Assembly (NCBI RefSeq): GCF_051020955.1
Contig: NC_135013.1
Span: 36,967,302-37,031,301, forward strand
Length of the DNA stretch: 64,000 nucleotides
Reading direction: 5' to 3'
Source: Megalopta genalis
Taxonomy: Eukaryota; Arthropoda; Insecta; Hymenoptera; Halictidae
The stretch's first letter is position 1; each line of letters opens with the position of its first letter. This document shows, piece by piece, positions 47,459 to 60,510 of the stretch. The notes below the pieces were generated by a model. It was given only the letters and a program-made list of their open reading frames with translations, had not been told where the DNA came from and made no database searches. Both the position numbers and the translations under genes were made by a program.

Positions 47459-49757
47459 ATGTCTGTGACCTTTGCTCAACGCGGTAGGCCGCCACCGAAT
47501 CCTGCCCAAATACAGAAGGTAATATTTGCCCTAATATTTATTATTATTGTATAAAATTATCTATAAAAAGAATATATTTTTCTAATGCTAGAAATTTGTT
47601 AGTTAAAGATGTAATTTGTGAAAATGAACAGGCAGACAAATGTGGGATAAGTATTATTATTAATGATTATTTGTAGATGCTTGACGAGAATAGTCAGTTA
47701 ATACAAACAATTCAGGAATATCAAAATAAAGGAAAGTCGCAAGAATGTATACAGTGAGTATAAGATATTTTTAAATACCTAACAAATTTATTATTATAAT
47801 TATATTTATTGTATGCTTTTTATTTAGGTATCAACAGATGTTGCATCGTAATTTGGTATACTTGGCATCAATTGCTGATGCCAATCAAAATATACAAGCA
47901 TTATTACCTGTAAGAAGTTTTATTTGTATAATTTAATGGTATTTGCAAGTATAGTACTAATAATTTTTCTTTTACATGTAAGCCTCCACAAGGAATACCT
48001 AATGGTCCTCAACATACTATGATGAATCCTCAAGGCCTTCCAAATCCTCCTGCAGGTTCAGGTGGACCTGTAGGAGATATGCCTCCAAATAGTCAACCTA
48101 CACTACCAATGTCGAGTTTTAATCAAGGACAACCAATGTCACAAGGTGGATATCGTGGCCCTGTCATGCCTGGACAAGGACCTGCTATAATTAGTATGTT
48201 GTATCTAAATTATGTCTACAAATTGAAAATCATTAAGTATAAAAACAGTTACAGTTTGTTCTTTAATGTGTTCCATTGTACAGGACCACCTACTGCACCT
48301 GGACCGCAACAGTATAGAGGGCCTCAAGGTTACCCTCAACAGCCTTCCCAACAAGGTTATCCAACTCAATATGGTAATCAAAATCCTGGTTCTAATTATC
48401 AAGGTCCCCAAGGATCAGCATATACTCCAGGACAACCAAATCAATATGGACCACCAAACGCTTCTCAGCAACAGGGATATAGTGCATCAACACAGCCAAA
48501 TTATGGTCCTCCAAGTACAGTAAATAGTTATGGTCCTCAACCAGGCGGATATCCACCACCAGGAAGTACTCAACCACCCACAGGATATGGCCCACCACCT
48601 CCAAATCAACAAGGCTATCCGCCTACTAATCCTTCTCAACAAAACTTCCCATCAAGTGGTCAACAGCAACAATCAGGACAATATGGTAGTCCTAGCCCAC
48701 AACCCAATTACCAACAACCCCCATCTCAGCCACCACCTCAAAATGCATATGGAGGAGGTCAACCTGGTAGTTACCCTCCTCCTTCACCTCAAGCATACGC
48801 AAATAATGTTCCACCACAAAACTATCCAGCTCCTCCTACATCTAGTGCAGCTCAACCTCCACAACCTGGATCTCAACAAAGTACTGGCCCTCAACCCAAT
48901 TATGGTAATCAACCAAGTCCTGGCCCGGGTTCAACACAGTATGGACCAGCTTCTACATCTCCACCATTTAGCACTGCCTCTGCGAGTGGAGTTAACACTT
49001 ATGCCCAAAGTAGTCAACCGACAAGTACACCTTCTGCCTCGACCCAAACTTATCCACCAAGCAGTGGGCCTCCGCCTACTTCTCAAGGCGGCAGCTACGC
49101 TCCCACAGTTCCTGCTCCATCCGGATATCCTGTTCATCAAACACCTCACCCGGCGTCGCACCCACCGCATCAACCACCACATCAATCTCCTCATCAGCCA
49201 CCTCATGCTCCTCATCAACCACCGCATCAACCTTCTCATCAATCGTCTCATCAGCCTCCTGCACATCAATCACCCCACCAGCCACAACAGTCTCAACAAC
49301 AGTCACAAACGCCACCACAATCACAACAGCAGCAGTCTCAGAATCCTGCCCCAAGCGGATTTCAACCACCTTCGGGACCTCCACAAGGTCCTGCCCCACC
49401 ACCAGGCCCACAACCACAACCTGGTTATGGACCAGCTACTACACAAACATATGTACCACCAACCCCGGGTGGACAACCACAGGTATATTACCCTTTTTTT
49501 CTCATTTCAAGCATTTTATGAATTGATAAACTATAAATAATTTTCAGGTATACACTCCTCATCCACCACAAGGTGGTCAACATTATGGACACCCACAGTA
49601 TCCTCCTCAAAGTTACCCACCTCCACCAGCAGGACAAGGATATCCTCAGTATCCACCACGACCTCCTGGTGGTCATATGCCTCCACCACCTGGACCACAG
49701 GGACCTCCTCCACCAAATCAGTACGGTGGTTACGGTTACCAACCACCTCCACAATAA
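47459..49757 (+). CDS. SS18: SS18-family BAF/SWI-SNF subunit
   Basis: Homologue of vertebrate SS18 and CREST, accessory subunits of BAF chromatin remodellers. Exons: 47459-47518, 47677-47753, 47828-47909, 47983-48193, 48284-49482 and 49548-49757; about 612 residues. The N-terminal SNH domain is diagnostic: MSVTFAQRGRPPPNP, IQKMLDENSQLIQTIQEYQNKGK, CIQYQQMLHRNLVYLASIADANQNIQALLPPP. The rest is a low-complexity Q/P/G/Y-rich activation domain with QPGY- and GPP-like repeats. It includes a His-rich block of HQPPHQ/HQSPHQ units near 49135-49280. The C terminus (PPNQYGGYGYQPPPQ) keeps the family's Y/G/P character. The intron 48194-48283 is in frame and stop-free, so unspliced transcripts would encode a longer protein; its donor and acceptor are good, so I splice it out. 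Confidence 0.92.
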
Positions 49758-50859
49758 AGTATATTAATGTAAATTCGTATAGCATTTACACTAATATAAA
49801 TTGTTCAATTGCAAATTTGGAACAAATGGTATATAAAGTTTTAATTTAATTCTTACTATCATATCGTCTAATGTTACGTAACGGGGCAAATAATACAAGA
49901 TGATATATGTATAAGGAAAGGTGCTGCTAAAATATCTTCGTATTAACGAAAATCATAAAAAACAATTTCTGAGAGCTAATTCTGTTTTTTAAATAATATA
50001 CTAGAACTAAAAACCAAAAATGCTTCGATACAAATTAATTATTTGTAGCAATTGTAAGCCCTACACGTGTATATTTATGCGTTTGAAAAGCTTTAAAGAA
50101 TACCTTTTCTCGTATATAGCAACGTCTTAGAACAACTTTTGCCGTTGAAAATGATATTGTGAAGCCTCTTAATTATAATATCAGACTCTTAGTTTTACTT
50201 CGTAAGTTAAGGAAACTGTAAATCGTTATTATTTAATTTTAATAGAGACACTAGATTGTATAGCACTTCAAATGTGCGTTGACTGCTTGAATATCGGTGT
50301 ACATACTACAGGATTCACATATCTATATCACACCGAGATAAATCGTACCTAATATGGTACATCATGTACTATCTATTTACAGCTTTCAGTATACACATTT
50401 GCCTTAGAATTAATTTTATATTTACTTATTCAATTTTATATTTTCTTGATTGTCATTAAAAAAAATTCATGAATTTACAATTTGATTCTTATCTCCACCT
50501 TCAAAAATTCTGTTATATTTCAAGTATTTAAGTGTACAATTTTATGAATTCATATTCAAGTTATATTTTGGCCACTTCCGGAAAGCTACTTTCGAGGTAG
50601 AAATTTTAACATGTATGGTCTTTTTCAAAAATATCTTGTTGATCTGTTTTTAAATTATTCGAATTGAAATTGAATTTGATACGCTATATTTTGTATTAAC
50701 TCAGATATACTTTTAGTACTTCCTTAAATCTTTATTTTATAACAAGCAATAATTCGTAATAAAAAGAAAAATGCAAAATTTAAATTGATATATAATATTT
50801 TTTATACAAAAGCTACAAAAAAGAAATCCTTTACCAAGATGTTAAAAAAAAACATGTAA
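49758..50859. other. Convergent intergenic stretch (SS18 and POGLUT 3' UTRs)
   Basis: AT-rich DNA between tail-to-tail genes, with no protein-like frame or repeat of note. Confidence 0.5.
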
Positions 50860-52853
50860 CTAGAGTTCCTCTTTCATTTTTCCATCGTAACATTTACAGG
50901 AGTGTTTAGGTTGCAGCACTTCTTCCATATTATTCAGTATCTTAACTTCGCTCTTTAAGCGTTTATTCCATTCCTAAAATGTAAAAATCGTGTTATTCTA
51001 TGACATATTTAAAAAGAATAAATGAAGTTAAATCTGTCTAATTATACGTGAATTTCTTACATTAAATAATACTACGTGGTAACATAATACATCACGAGGT
51101 AGCAAATTGTCTCTTGCAAATTGTCTAGCAGTTTTAGCTATTTCTAGCGCATCTTTATCATGCTCCTTAGCCCACGTAATTTTTTTAACGAGATTTGATA
51201 AGTCACTTTCTACAGGCACATAGTGGTTACCAGGTATAAGATCATTATAAAAGAATTCATAGTATTTTGATTTCTGTTTAAGTACCAAGGAATCTCCGGC
51301 AAGCAAATACGGAAATCTGTATGCAGCAACACTACCGTCAATATTTAGCTGGTATTTATACTGCATAAATATTAACAATATTATTTTTATCGTTCATTAT
51401 AGATCTATGATATCATTATATATCTGTATTTTTTACCTCAAAAAAATTAAATAATGATATATGCTTCTGTCCAGGGCCATACTTGTCTATCTGATCTTTA
51501 AAGAAAAAGAAATTAGTAATTGAAGCATTAAACAAATCAGGATGTTTTCTTGAAATATCAATTAGATCTAGTCGTTCTTGACGAGAATCACGGCCACGCC
51601 AAAATAGTTTCTCTTTCTTTTTCTTCCATGGTGTGTCTATGTTACCTTGTACAGATAGTACATCTAACATTACCCTGTTTTATGAACAATATACTGTATA
51701 TTTGTTAAATTAGTGATATAAAATTTGGTAAAATTCATACCTTCCCATTGCTTCTAGAGATGATTCAGTAATATCATAAGTAGGCATAACAATATCCTTC
51801 GTATCTATGGAACCACACCAAGAAAAAATTGGGTAGTTCTTACCATTTTGGGGCACAAGTGGCCAATCCCCCAAATTCACAAAAAGTTCTATATCTGGCA
51901 AGATAACTTTTCGAGTAAGAGATAATAAAATTGAATCCATGAATATTTTAAAGCCCACGTGTTTGCCATAACAGTGTCTAAAAATCTTGTTACACCTATT
52001 TTAATTCAAACACAGTTTCAAACAAATTAAAATATAGGAACATTAGTACTCACTTTATTGGTTTTAACTACATAATGACAAAGACTGACACTTCCTGGTT
52101 GATCATATTCTTTTATAATGTTTTGGCGTATTTTATTAAAATCTACATTAGTAAAAGGTAATAGATCGTTAGACATTTGCGTATAATTCGTGGAACACTC
52201 CATATTTTTTATCCATTTGTTAATAGAAGGATGTGGGCAATAACATTCTTCTTCATAGACAGGTCCTAAGCATTTATATTAGAAATCTTTTTATAATGTA
52301 AAATATTTAACAGTGATATAAATTTATACTACTATAGATTAATCATCAAACTAAACAATACCTTTGAATTCCATCGATAGAATAAGGACATGTTTCACTT
52401 TAAATTTTAATTTTAAATTGAAACAAGTATGATCTAATCTATATCTCACAATGAAACTTCCATCCTTGCAATCTAAAATTTGTGTTCCTATATGACATGT
52501 ATGTCCAGATAATGTTTGGCCTTGTATGTGGGCAGAAACTATGTCTTTTCCCTGTGATTCTGTTAAACTTAAAAATATTTAAATCATCAGAAGAATGCAT
52601 GTATATAATAAATACAAGAAATAAAATATTATTATTCCAATCAATTGATAAATTATTTTTCTAAATAAAAAACATACTTTTTTCCGTTTGAGTCAACCAG
52701 TTGAAAGAAAATATATCGTGCTCGCATTGTTATTTTATCTGGTTTTAATCCAGGACCCCAGATGATTGTTTTAGACGGATCAATTTCAACAACTATTCCT
52801 TCTTTACAAATAAGCAACAATACAAACAGTGAAAACAACATTTTTGTCAACAT
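50860..52853 (-). CDS. POGLUT2/3: Protein O-glucosyltransferase 2/3 (KDELC family)
   Basis: ER-lumen CAP10-domain glycosyltransferase; vertebrate members add O-glucose to EGF repeats of Notch and fibrillins. Exons on the minus strand: 52853-52678, 52567-52362, 52265-52054, 51985-51741, 51674-51437, 51360-51061 and 50973-50860; 496 residues (human about 500). A signal peptide (MLFSLFVLLLICKEGIVV) opens the protein. A filamin-like domain follows (VEIDPSKTIIWGPGL...DGSFIVRYRL). The CAP10 domain covers HVGFKIFMDSILLSLTRK, ELFVNLGDWPL, FSWCGSIDTKDIVMPTYD, FWRGRDSRQERL, HKYQ-like YKYQLNIDGSVAAYRFPYLL and AKTARQFARDNL. The C terminus is KMKEEL, a variant of the KDEL retrieval signal. Acceptors at 52568 and 51986 were chosen over nearby AGs because only they keep frame and homology. 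Met 52841 (MLFSL) may be the true start. Confidence 0.92.
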
Positions 52854-53015
52854 TATTGTTTACAATACAAGATCTACAATTAACTGAGTCAATTCTTTAA
52901 ACTGACGTCTTTGTAAAAATACTTCACGATTTCCGAAACTGATTAGAGAAAATACTGTTGTACCATTGTACAATAAATATAAGTTTTTAATAAATTCAAT
53001 TCTGTTATTTATCAC

Positions 53016-53049
<34 letters not shown>

Positions 53050-53747
53050 TGCGGTCCACAGAGCAGCTTCACACAAATACATCTGAAGTTGCCCAAAATC
53101 GTGACAAATTCATTTGATTGGTATCGCGCATTTGATTCTCTTTAATATACTTTTTTTTAAATTAAATATTTTATTATTATGTTCCTTATGCATCAGTAAG
53201 TATAAACATTTACTGTACTATACAGGCGAAGATAGTAATTAATAAGTATATATCATCTACATCTTTTTATCATCTTTTTATTCTTTCATTCAGTTACATG
53301 ATTGTGCAATTTACATTTGGCGCGGCGAAGTTCATGGCAGTCAACATTTTAAGACAAAACTATGTTGTTCGTTGTCCCACAGAGGGTTCTTGTAGTAGTA
53401 CCATTGCAGCACAAAAGATGTACTCTGTGGCATAGTTGTCTGACACTAGGTTATCATTGTTTACTAGAGTCATAATAATTTTTTATATGGCCTATATTTC
53501 GTAGAATAATAATTGTCGAAAATGAATAGAAATGTTTACAATGTAGCGAGAGACGTTTAAATTTGTTTCGTTCAGACCTCAGGGATTCCTTAATTTGTCA
53601 GCATCTCTAGAAAGTGATAACGAAACATGATTCTTAACTGCCTACAATTATAGTTTCACTATTCTTCGAATAATTCGAATCTCGAAAGCAGCGTAGCTAC
53701 TTAATAATAGTATTCAGAGTGCTTTTAATACAGATATTTCGTGTGAA
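52854..53747. promoter_or_regulatory. Divergent promoter region, POGLUT (-) and FBXO42 (+)
   Basis: About 0.9 kb between start codons, containing a (GA)n microsatellite on the POGLUT side. GA tracts are known GAGA-factor sites in insects, but function here is only a guess. Confidence 0.5.
53015..53050. repeat. (GA)n microsatellite
   Basis: GA dinucleotide run with one AA interruption, about 160-200 bp upstream of the POGLUT start codon. Confidence 0.9.
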
Positions 53748-55809
53748 ATGGAGTGCAGGATCGACGATTTACCAGATGTTTTGTTAGAGTACATTTTAAG
53801 CTTAATTCCACCTTACAAAGATCTTCAAGAATGTAAACTTGTGTCCAAAAGATGGTTTCATGCAACTAAAAGTACATCAGATTTTTATATTCAATTTTTA
53901 ATGTATATTTGCAGCTAGGATAATCATGGTAAAAATGTTCATTTTTGTTACAGATGTAATACAGCACAACAAAGCACATTTTCAAAAATCTGTGGCTTAT
54001 GGATCATTGCTTTGGAGTGCTTGGCCATGTTCTATAGATTGGATGCCTACCATAGGAAAGAGACACTCCCATTCAGCTTGCATGTATGATAATTCTATGT
54101 ATGTTTTTGGAGGCTGTACTGCTACATGTACAACATTTAATGACTTATGGAGATTAGATCTGGACACAAGAACATGGGTTAGATTAATTACCATGGGAAG
54201 CTATCCATCTCCTAAATCTTGTGCTACTATGTTATATTATAAAAAAAGTTTTATATTATTTGGTGGATGGTCTTATCCTTCCCCTTATCCTTTACACCAG
54301 GTATATACATCTTTACTCAGCTAGTTAATTATTTAATATGCAAATAATTATTGACACATTCCTTTAATTACATTTTGTATATTTGCAGCAATGGAAACTA
54401 TTCAATGAATTACATGTATATTCTATAGAATCAAATAAATGGATTGTTATAAATACACTAGAGTCACCTCCACCTACATCAGCACATTCAGCATCGATTC
54501 ATAAAAATAATATGGTTGTGTTTGGTGGTATATGTAATGGATATAGGTAATATATTTTAAACCATTCATGTCTTGACACTCCAATTTCATTTAATAACAA
54601 GGACATTATGTTATTTTGAGGCAGATCCAATGACGTATGGTGTTTGAACTTGGATTCTTATAGTTGGCACAAACAAACTACATCAAATTTAAAGCCACAT
54701 CCACGTTATGGACAGTCTCAGATTGAACTAGGAGATTACCACCTTCTTGTACTAGGTATTCCTTACATAAAATAAGCTTTTATTATGAACTAATGTATTA
54801 TTTGCTTTGACTAATGATTACAAAATTAGGAGGCTGCACTGGACCTAATGTTGCTATGAATGATGTCTGGTTGTTAAAAATGGAAGGCACAACTTGGACA
54901 TGGAAAAAAGTGAATATGCACAATACAGAATGGGCCCCAACAAGGATTTGGTGCCATCAAGCTTGTAAGGTAATGATACGAAATACAGTAAACAATAACT
55001 TATTATAAAGCAAAATAAAATAATTTAACATAAAAAATAATGTTCTGATACTATAGGTGGGAAATTATGTTATTGTTTTAAGTATAAATAAATGCCAGAA
55101 AAAATCAAATGATATGAATATATCACTAAAGAAAGTCACTAGTCAAAGAACAGCACCACCACGGACATGCGATTCCGACAATTCCCATGAAAGGTTTGAC
55201 GAAATGAAAATAACAATATATGACTTCTAATTATAGATAAATTCACGAATATAATTTTTCAGACAAGAAAATGATTCACGTATTGACAGAGATGTGAATG
55301 TTAACGGTCGACACGGATCTTTTTCAAGAGCCTCTGTGCAGAATGCGCACTCCTCATCTCATCCCCCTAACTTCACAAAGAGTTTACCATTATGTAACGA
55401 TAATGTTTTAAGCATGGCTGCTTTCCGCGATGAACCAGTACGTAATGGTTCGAACAGCAATCGACAACGTCAATTAGAATCAATCAGGAGAATGGAAGAA
55501 AGAATTAGAAATCGAATAACGCAATTAAAAGCTACAAAACGAACTGGAAACACATTATCCATTTTTGTATTGGACATTACGAATGTTCTGTGTGATGAGT
55601 GCACTGCTTCATGGATTCCTTTAAAGCACAATAATCAATCAGGTCCCGACGAGAGGATACTTTATTCATTGGTTGCAGGAAGAGGTGAATTAATAGTATT
55701 CGGTGGTATTCGGAAGGAGCAGACGTCTTTACAGAGTCATCCAGACATGGACGAGTCTGAGGTTTACAATGATCTTTATTTTATAAATCCACCAAGATAT
55801 GTTATTTAA
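53748..55809 (+). CDS. FBXO42: F-box only protein 42 (F-box/Kelch)
   Basis: Substrate receptor of an SCF ubiquitin ligase; the human protein (JFK) has been reported to target p53. Exons: 53748-53871, 53954-54300, 54389-54546, 54625-54755, 54830-54969, 55057-55193 and 55263-55809; 527 residues. The F-box is residues 4-42 (RIDDLPDVLLEYILSLI...CKLVSKRWFHATK). Kelch repeats follow: RHSHSACMYDNSMYVFGGC, SCATMLYYKKSFILFGGW, AHSASIHKNNMVVFGGI, RYGQSQIELGDYHLLVLGG, each with the GG pair and a downstream W (DLWRLDLDTRTW, DVWCLNLDSYSW, DVWLLKMEGTTW). A family-typical unstructured insert and coiled coil (RRMEERIRNRITQLK) precede a last blade (ILYSLVAGRGELIVFGGI). An AATAAA at 55818, nine bases past the stop, implies a very short 3' UTR. 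Confidence 0.95.
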
Positions 55810-56168
55810 TATTCTGCAATAAAAAAACAATACTAATTACGTTAGTGTTGTATTAACTTTAGTTGTACGACGAGAACAGTATTTGCTGAAGATTATTTTA
55901 ACATTGAAGGTATATGCAGTTCATTAATTTAAGACAATTTTATAAATATCTTGTGATAAATATTTAAAATGTTGATTTATTTCCTTTTAAAATCGGCGTT
56001 ATATGTAAAATTAATTATTTTTAAAACGAGGATTTATGAACTTTATGACGAGGATTTATAACATATTAGCTTTACGTAACTATAGTATATATAATTGAAA
56101 ACTCGCTAAATTTCATTATAAAATCATTTATTTACATAATTTCCAAGCAATGTAATTTATTGAATGGT
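55810..56168. other. Convergent intergenic stretch with poly(A) signals on both strands
   Basis: AATAAA for FBXO42 at 55818-55823. TTTATT at 56127-56132 reads AATAAA for SYF1 on the minus strand. Confidence 0.6.
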
Positions 56169-59100
56169 TTAATCTTCTTCTCCTTCACCTTCAACTGTTT
56201 TTAAACTACCGAACACTTGTGACGGTATCATTTGTTTCTCGATAGGAATATCTGAAAGTAAAAAATATTTAATTAAAAGACAAAGTATAAAATGTGTACG
56301 TTGCTATGAAAAACTTGTCCAGAAAGATTTATAAATGCATTTCATGTGATCAACACTAATAAAAGTCTAAGTGTGTTATTGTAGACTCTACATTACCTTC
56401 CTCTATATCTGCCTCGTTATCATTGGCATCATCGTCTATATCAATATCTATTTCGTCCGGATTATTCACTTGAGCTTCTGCTTTGCCATCTTTCTCCGTT
56501 ACACCACGAACGAATTTAATACTATCCTTGTAGGCAGCAGTATTGTCTATTACATTGAAGGAATTGTATTAGAAAAGATAAAAACGTTCTACAAGTTGTA
56601 AATGCTTTCTCATAAAAACTTTTGTAAATTACCTGTGCTTGGTGTTTTAATATCCAAAAGTCGCATAGCGTCCACTGGTACATCAACGGGTGGATTTGAT
56701 GCATTATTCAACATTTGTGCAGACATCATATTCACTTGAGTATTATACATAGCTTGAACGCTGCGTTTAATTCGAAGCATTTCACGCATTGTATCTTCAT
56801 TGCCGTGTCTCACTTCGAACTCTTTCCATATTTGCCAGAAATTTGACGTTACCTAAATAAGACATGCATATAGGATAACTTCATTGTTTCAACATTAATA
56901 TAAATTGTACTATAGAATAGTATTTCATACTCTTGGATCACATATCTGACTGCAATGTGCATATATTGCTCTAGCTCTGTCAACTTCTCCTAACTTTGTT
57001 TCCATTTCTGCAAACCGTAGACACATTTCTCTTGTATTTTCTTCGTTAAGAACTTCAATAGCTTTTTCATATATTTGCCGTGTCTTTGGTACACCATAAA
57101 TGTCCGCTGCTTTCTTTATGTATATATTGAACATCTGTAACGATATAAATAGTTTGCTAATTCTTATATTTTCACAACATTATCAAAACATATTTATCAA
57201 TGATATCATTGAATATATTACCTCAAACCTTTCTTCAGGAAGTACTGCACTTGTTGCCCGTTCATACACTGACATTGCATGTCTGGCTAAACCATGTTCT
57301 TCTTCTAATTTTGCATACAATAAATACAAAGCTGCAACAGAATATAATTAGAAATCGTTACGTGATTAAAAGTTGTTGACTAAATAAAATATTAAAGGGC
57401 AATACCTTTGGCATATTTTGGTGGACAGTGTTCGAGGCACTGTTCAAACAAATCTCGTGTTCTTTCTAATTTAGTGCCACCGTAACGTTTTAAGAATTTT
57501 GTAAGATAAGTATTCCATATATCATAAACATTGGGCCATTTGAAAAGTGCAATTCCTTTTTCATAAGCCTATTAAAAACATTTAAACATTGCAGCCATTT
57601 GAGCTTGCCATTGAAATTTCAATAAAAATAGAGAGAAATATTTTACTTACCCTAAAGGCTTCTTCAAAATACTTATTTTCCTCTAGAAAGAGTCCGTAAT
57701 TAATGATAATTTGTGGTGTGGCAATTTTTAAATCTATGATTTTGTCATACACAGCTTTGCATGTCTGGATTAAAAAATATAAAAGTTACAAATTGTGAAA
57801 AAAATTGTAAACAAAAAAACATTATATTTTCGTACATAAGAGTACCTTAAATGTTCCAAAACTTTCTTCCAAATCGGCGTACATAGACCAAACTTTCAAA
57901 GACTTGTACAATCTCATTTGTACAGTTTCTGTTTCATCATGGTAGGCCACTTTGCGGAATGGCATGGCAGTAGCTCGGTGCATGAGTTTTAGCGCCTCCT
58001 TGTAATTGCTGTATAATTAAAACTGTATTATGCATTCATTATATTTCATATAATTCTTAAAAATTGTAAAGCATACTACTATACCCATGTCTAATTTCCA
58101 TTTCCGCCCATTCACACCACACAGAAGCGAGATCGTCAACTTTAGTATAAGGAACATGAGTTGCCTTTTCAAAAACAACCCTAGCATCAGCTATTTGTGC
58201 ATTCTCTTCATAAAATTTACCAAATGCAACCCATAATGTATGTAACTTTCCTACTGCTAATTGTGGTTGTACAGTTTGTACAGCTTCTGTGTATGTATTA
58301 ATAATCTAAAAGGGTAAATATTTTTTTGTATTATAACACATTGCTTTCGTTTTTCAAACAATTTTTGTCTAAATCAATACGTACCTCGTGTGGTTGACCT
58401 TCATAAAGCATAACTCTCTTATGCCATTCTTGTACATTATGAGGATTTTGTCTAAGTAGCACAGAATTAAGTAACAATAATCGTCTTTCCATTAAATGTT
58501 CAAATCGAGCTAATCTTAATTCCAAATCTATATCATCTGTAAATACAAGATTAGTAAGTGATAAAATGTAAACCTTAGAGAATATTAACTTATATAACTA
58601 TTTTTATACCATCTGCAGTAGGATTTTTTGCAACTTCTTCCATGCGTTTACTAAGACTAAGTTCTTCAAATTGTGCATAAGCATCAAAAACTTGTGTAAA
58701 ATCTCTAACAGTAGTTACTGTCTGTATCGCTTCCTCATAAATATCTCTTGCCTATTAAAATAAAAATATGAAATTATTTTGCACAGGAATAAAATTATTT
58801 AAATTTTAGTGTAATAAAAAATAATTTTGTACCCTTTCAAATAAACCACTGCGAACATAATAATCAGCTAAAGAGTTCCAAAGGGGCCCTAACTGATCAG
58901 TATATCGCCTTAGACCACCTCTGATGATAGCATCTACATTAAGAGACTTTATTTTAGATGGATTCTTTGATATTAAGTCACACAATTCATTCCATAATTG
59001 ATGATTAGATTTTCCATGCTTTGAAACAAAATCATCTTGATTAACAATTTGTGCAAGTTTTACAGCTGCTTCATCAAGTCTTCCAATAGATATTAGATAT

Positions 59101-59872
59101 TCTATATATTCTTCTGTATCTTCTGGGGCCAACTAATCAAAGAGTATGTATTATCTGTGTGCAAAGTAATAAATGTAATTTGTTCAATGTATATATACCT
59201 TCAAGTATCTTCTAAAAACTCGTACTGCAGTTTCATATACATTGTGTTTTTTCAAAAATTCAATATACAAGGGCCATACACGATGATGTTGCGTAATTGG
59301 AAGAGCTCTAAGTGCTCTATCAAACACTTGTCGAGTACGAGTAATATAGCATTGATCTGTCATTAATGTACAATAGTCCATCCAAATTCGAGGCATTTTG
59401 TGCATGAAAACCAATGCACGCTCAAATGCATTATTTACATCTTCATAAAGAGCATCTGTTATACATCGTCCTTTCAACTGACTTACACGTTGACGCAGAT
59501 AATTATACCATAATTTGTAACTGATGAAAATATTCTATTATTACCTAGCTGTCATTACATAGTTATTATTTAATAAAAAGAACTCTTAATAAAAATACAA
59601 ATCATACCTTCCAGGTAGTTCTTTTAATGCTCTTTCATATACAATATTTAAATTACTACTTTTTGTAGTTTTTAAATGATCTATATAACGCTGCCAGTGT
59701 TTTACGGAATAAGGATTTCTTAAGATTTCCTCTTCATATGGCAAATCTTCTTCATTCTGTTCAAATAAATATTGAAAGTAAACTCAATACAAAGTATTTT
59801 GAGGTTAACTGAAACAAATGTACTTACGAAAACATATAAGTTCCCTTCCAAGTCTTTCCGTTCTAACGTCAT
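56169..59872 (-). CDS. XAB2: Pre-mRNA-splicing factor SYF1 (XAB2, fandango)
   Basis: HAT-repeat scaffold of the Prp19-associated/intron-binding complex in the active spliceosome; XAB2 also acts in transcription-coupled repair. Fifteen exons on the minus strand: 59872-59828, 59756-59608, 59520-59199, 59132-58833, 58751-58610, 58536-58385, 58305-58085, 58008-57846, 57764-57651, 57568-57406, 57331-57222, 57134-56931, 56852-56633, 56546-56397 and 56251-56169. All junctions keep frame; 845 residues against 855 in human. The N terminus LPYEEEILRNPYSVKHWQRYIDHL starts the HAT array. Typical repeats include WYNYLRQRV, VFDRALRALPITQHHRVWPLYIEFL, VWCEWAEMEIRHGNY and IWKEFEVRHGNEDTMREMLRIKRSV. The C-terminal tail is acidic (PDEIDIDIDDD) and ends VEGEGEED, as in the family. 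Head-to-head with PDCD10. Confidence 0.95.
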
Positions 59873-60510
59873 TATTAATGTAAATAAATATTACACAATT
59901 TATATAATTTGATTGCATTAAATACACGACTGTATTACGTATTTATATCCGGCTGCTAACTCGAGAGGTTATCCCTTGTTTTGATGCACTTTCGTACCAT
60001 TTGTTCAAGCCGCGTTAGGTCAAGGCGGTATTTCATTGATCGCAATCTGGATTTCTTAAATCTAATAAGGAAGACGTTTATTCGCTAATAAGGTTACATT
60101 ACTTAGAAATAACTGAAACGATCATTTTCAAATAATAAATGAAAACAATATTTAGAATAATTGAAACGGTTTTATTTAAAAATGTCTGCAATTAATAAGA
60201 ATTTGAATACATATTAAGGATAAAACGATAAAAATTATTCAGGTAGTATTGAATTTAGAAAAATTGTACATGAAGGTTTACTTGAAGATCAAGTTGCACA
60301 GCCTGTTTACCTCATTTTTGGAGGAGACACTGAACTGGACTGTGACAGCTGTCATATCAAAAATATGATCGTAATTGATAACTTTTAATATAAACAATTT
60401 GACCGATGTCTGCATACTTCATTTCAGAGTTGAATTAGTCGTGTTTTACATTCAAATTGATCGCAAATTAATTACGTTCGAACTGTTATCACAAATAAAC
60501 GTTGTAAACG
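59873..60510. promoter_or_regulatory. Divergent promoter region, SYF1 (-) and PDCD10 (+)
   Basis: 638 bp between start codons, so both promoters are compact. No TATA box is evident. A locally GC-richer part lies around 59945-60060 on the SYF1 side. Confidence 0.6.

Noticed and set aside
48194..48283. In-frame, stop-free stretch inside SS18 read as coding
   Set aside because: It has a gtatgt donor and a ttgtacag acceptor, and encodes a hydrophobic K/Y/N-rich segment foreign to the Q/P/G-rich protein. It is an intron.
48931..49417. Minus-strand frames of about 112 codons opposite SS18
   Set aside because: They are mirror images of the repetitive Gln/Pro/His codons and give low-complexity Met/Arg/Trp or Val-rich strings.
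53015..53050. (GA)n tract as a definite GAGA-factor element
   Set aside because: It is a simple microsatellite; position alone does not prove regulatory use.
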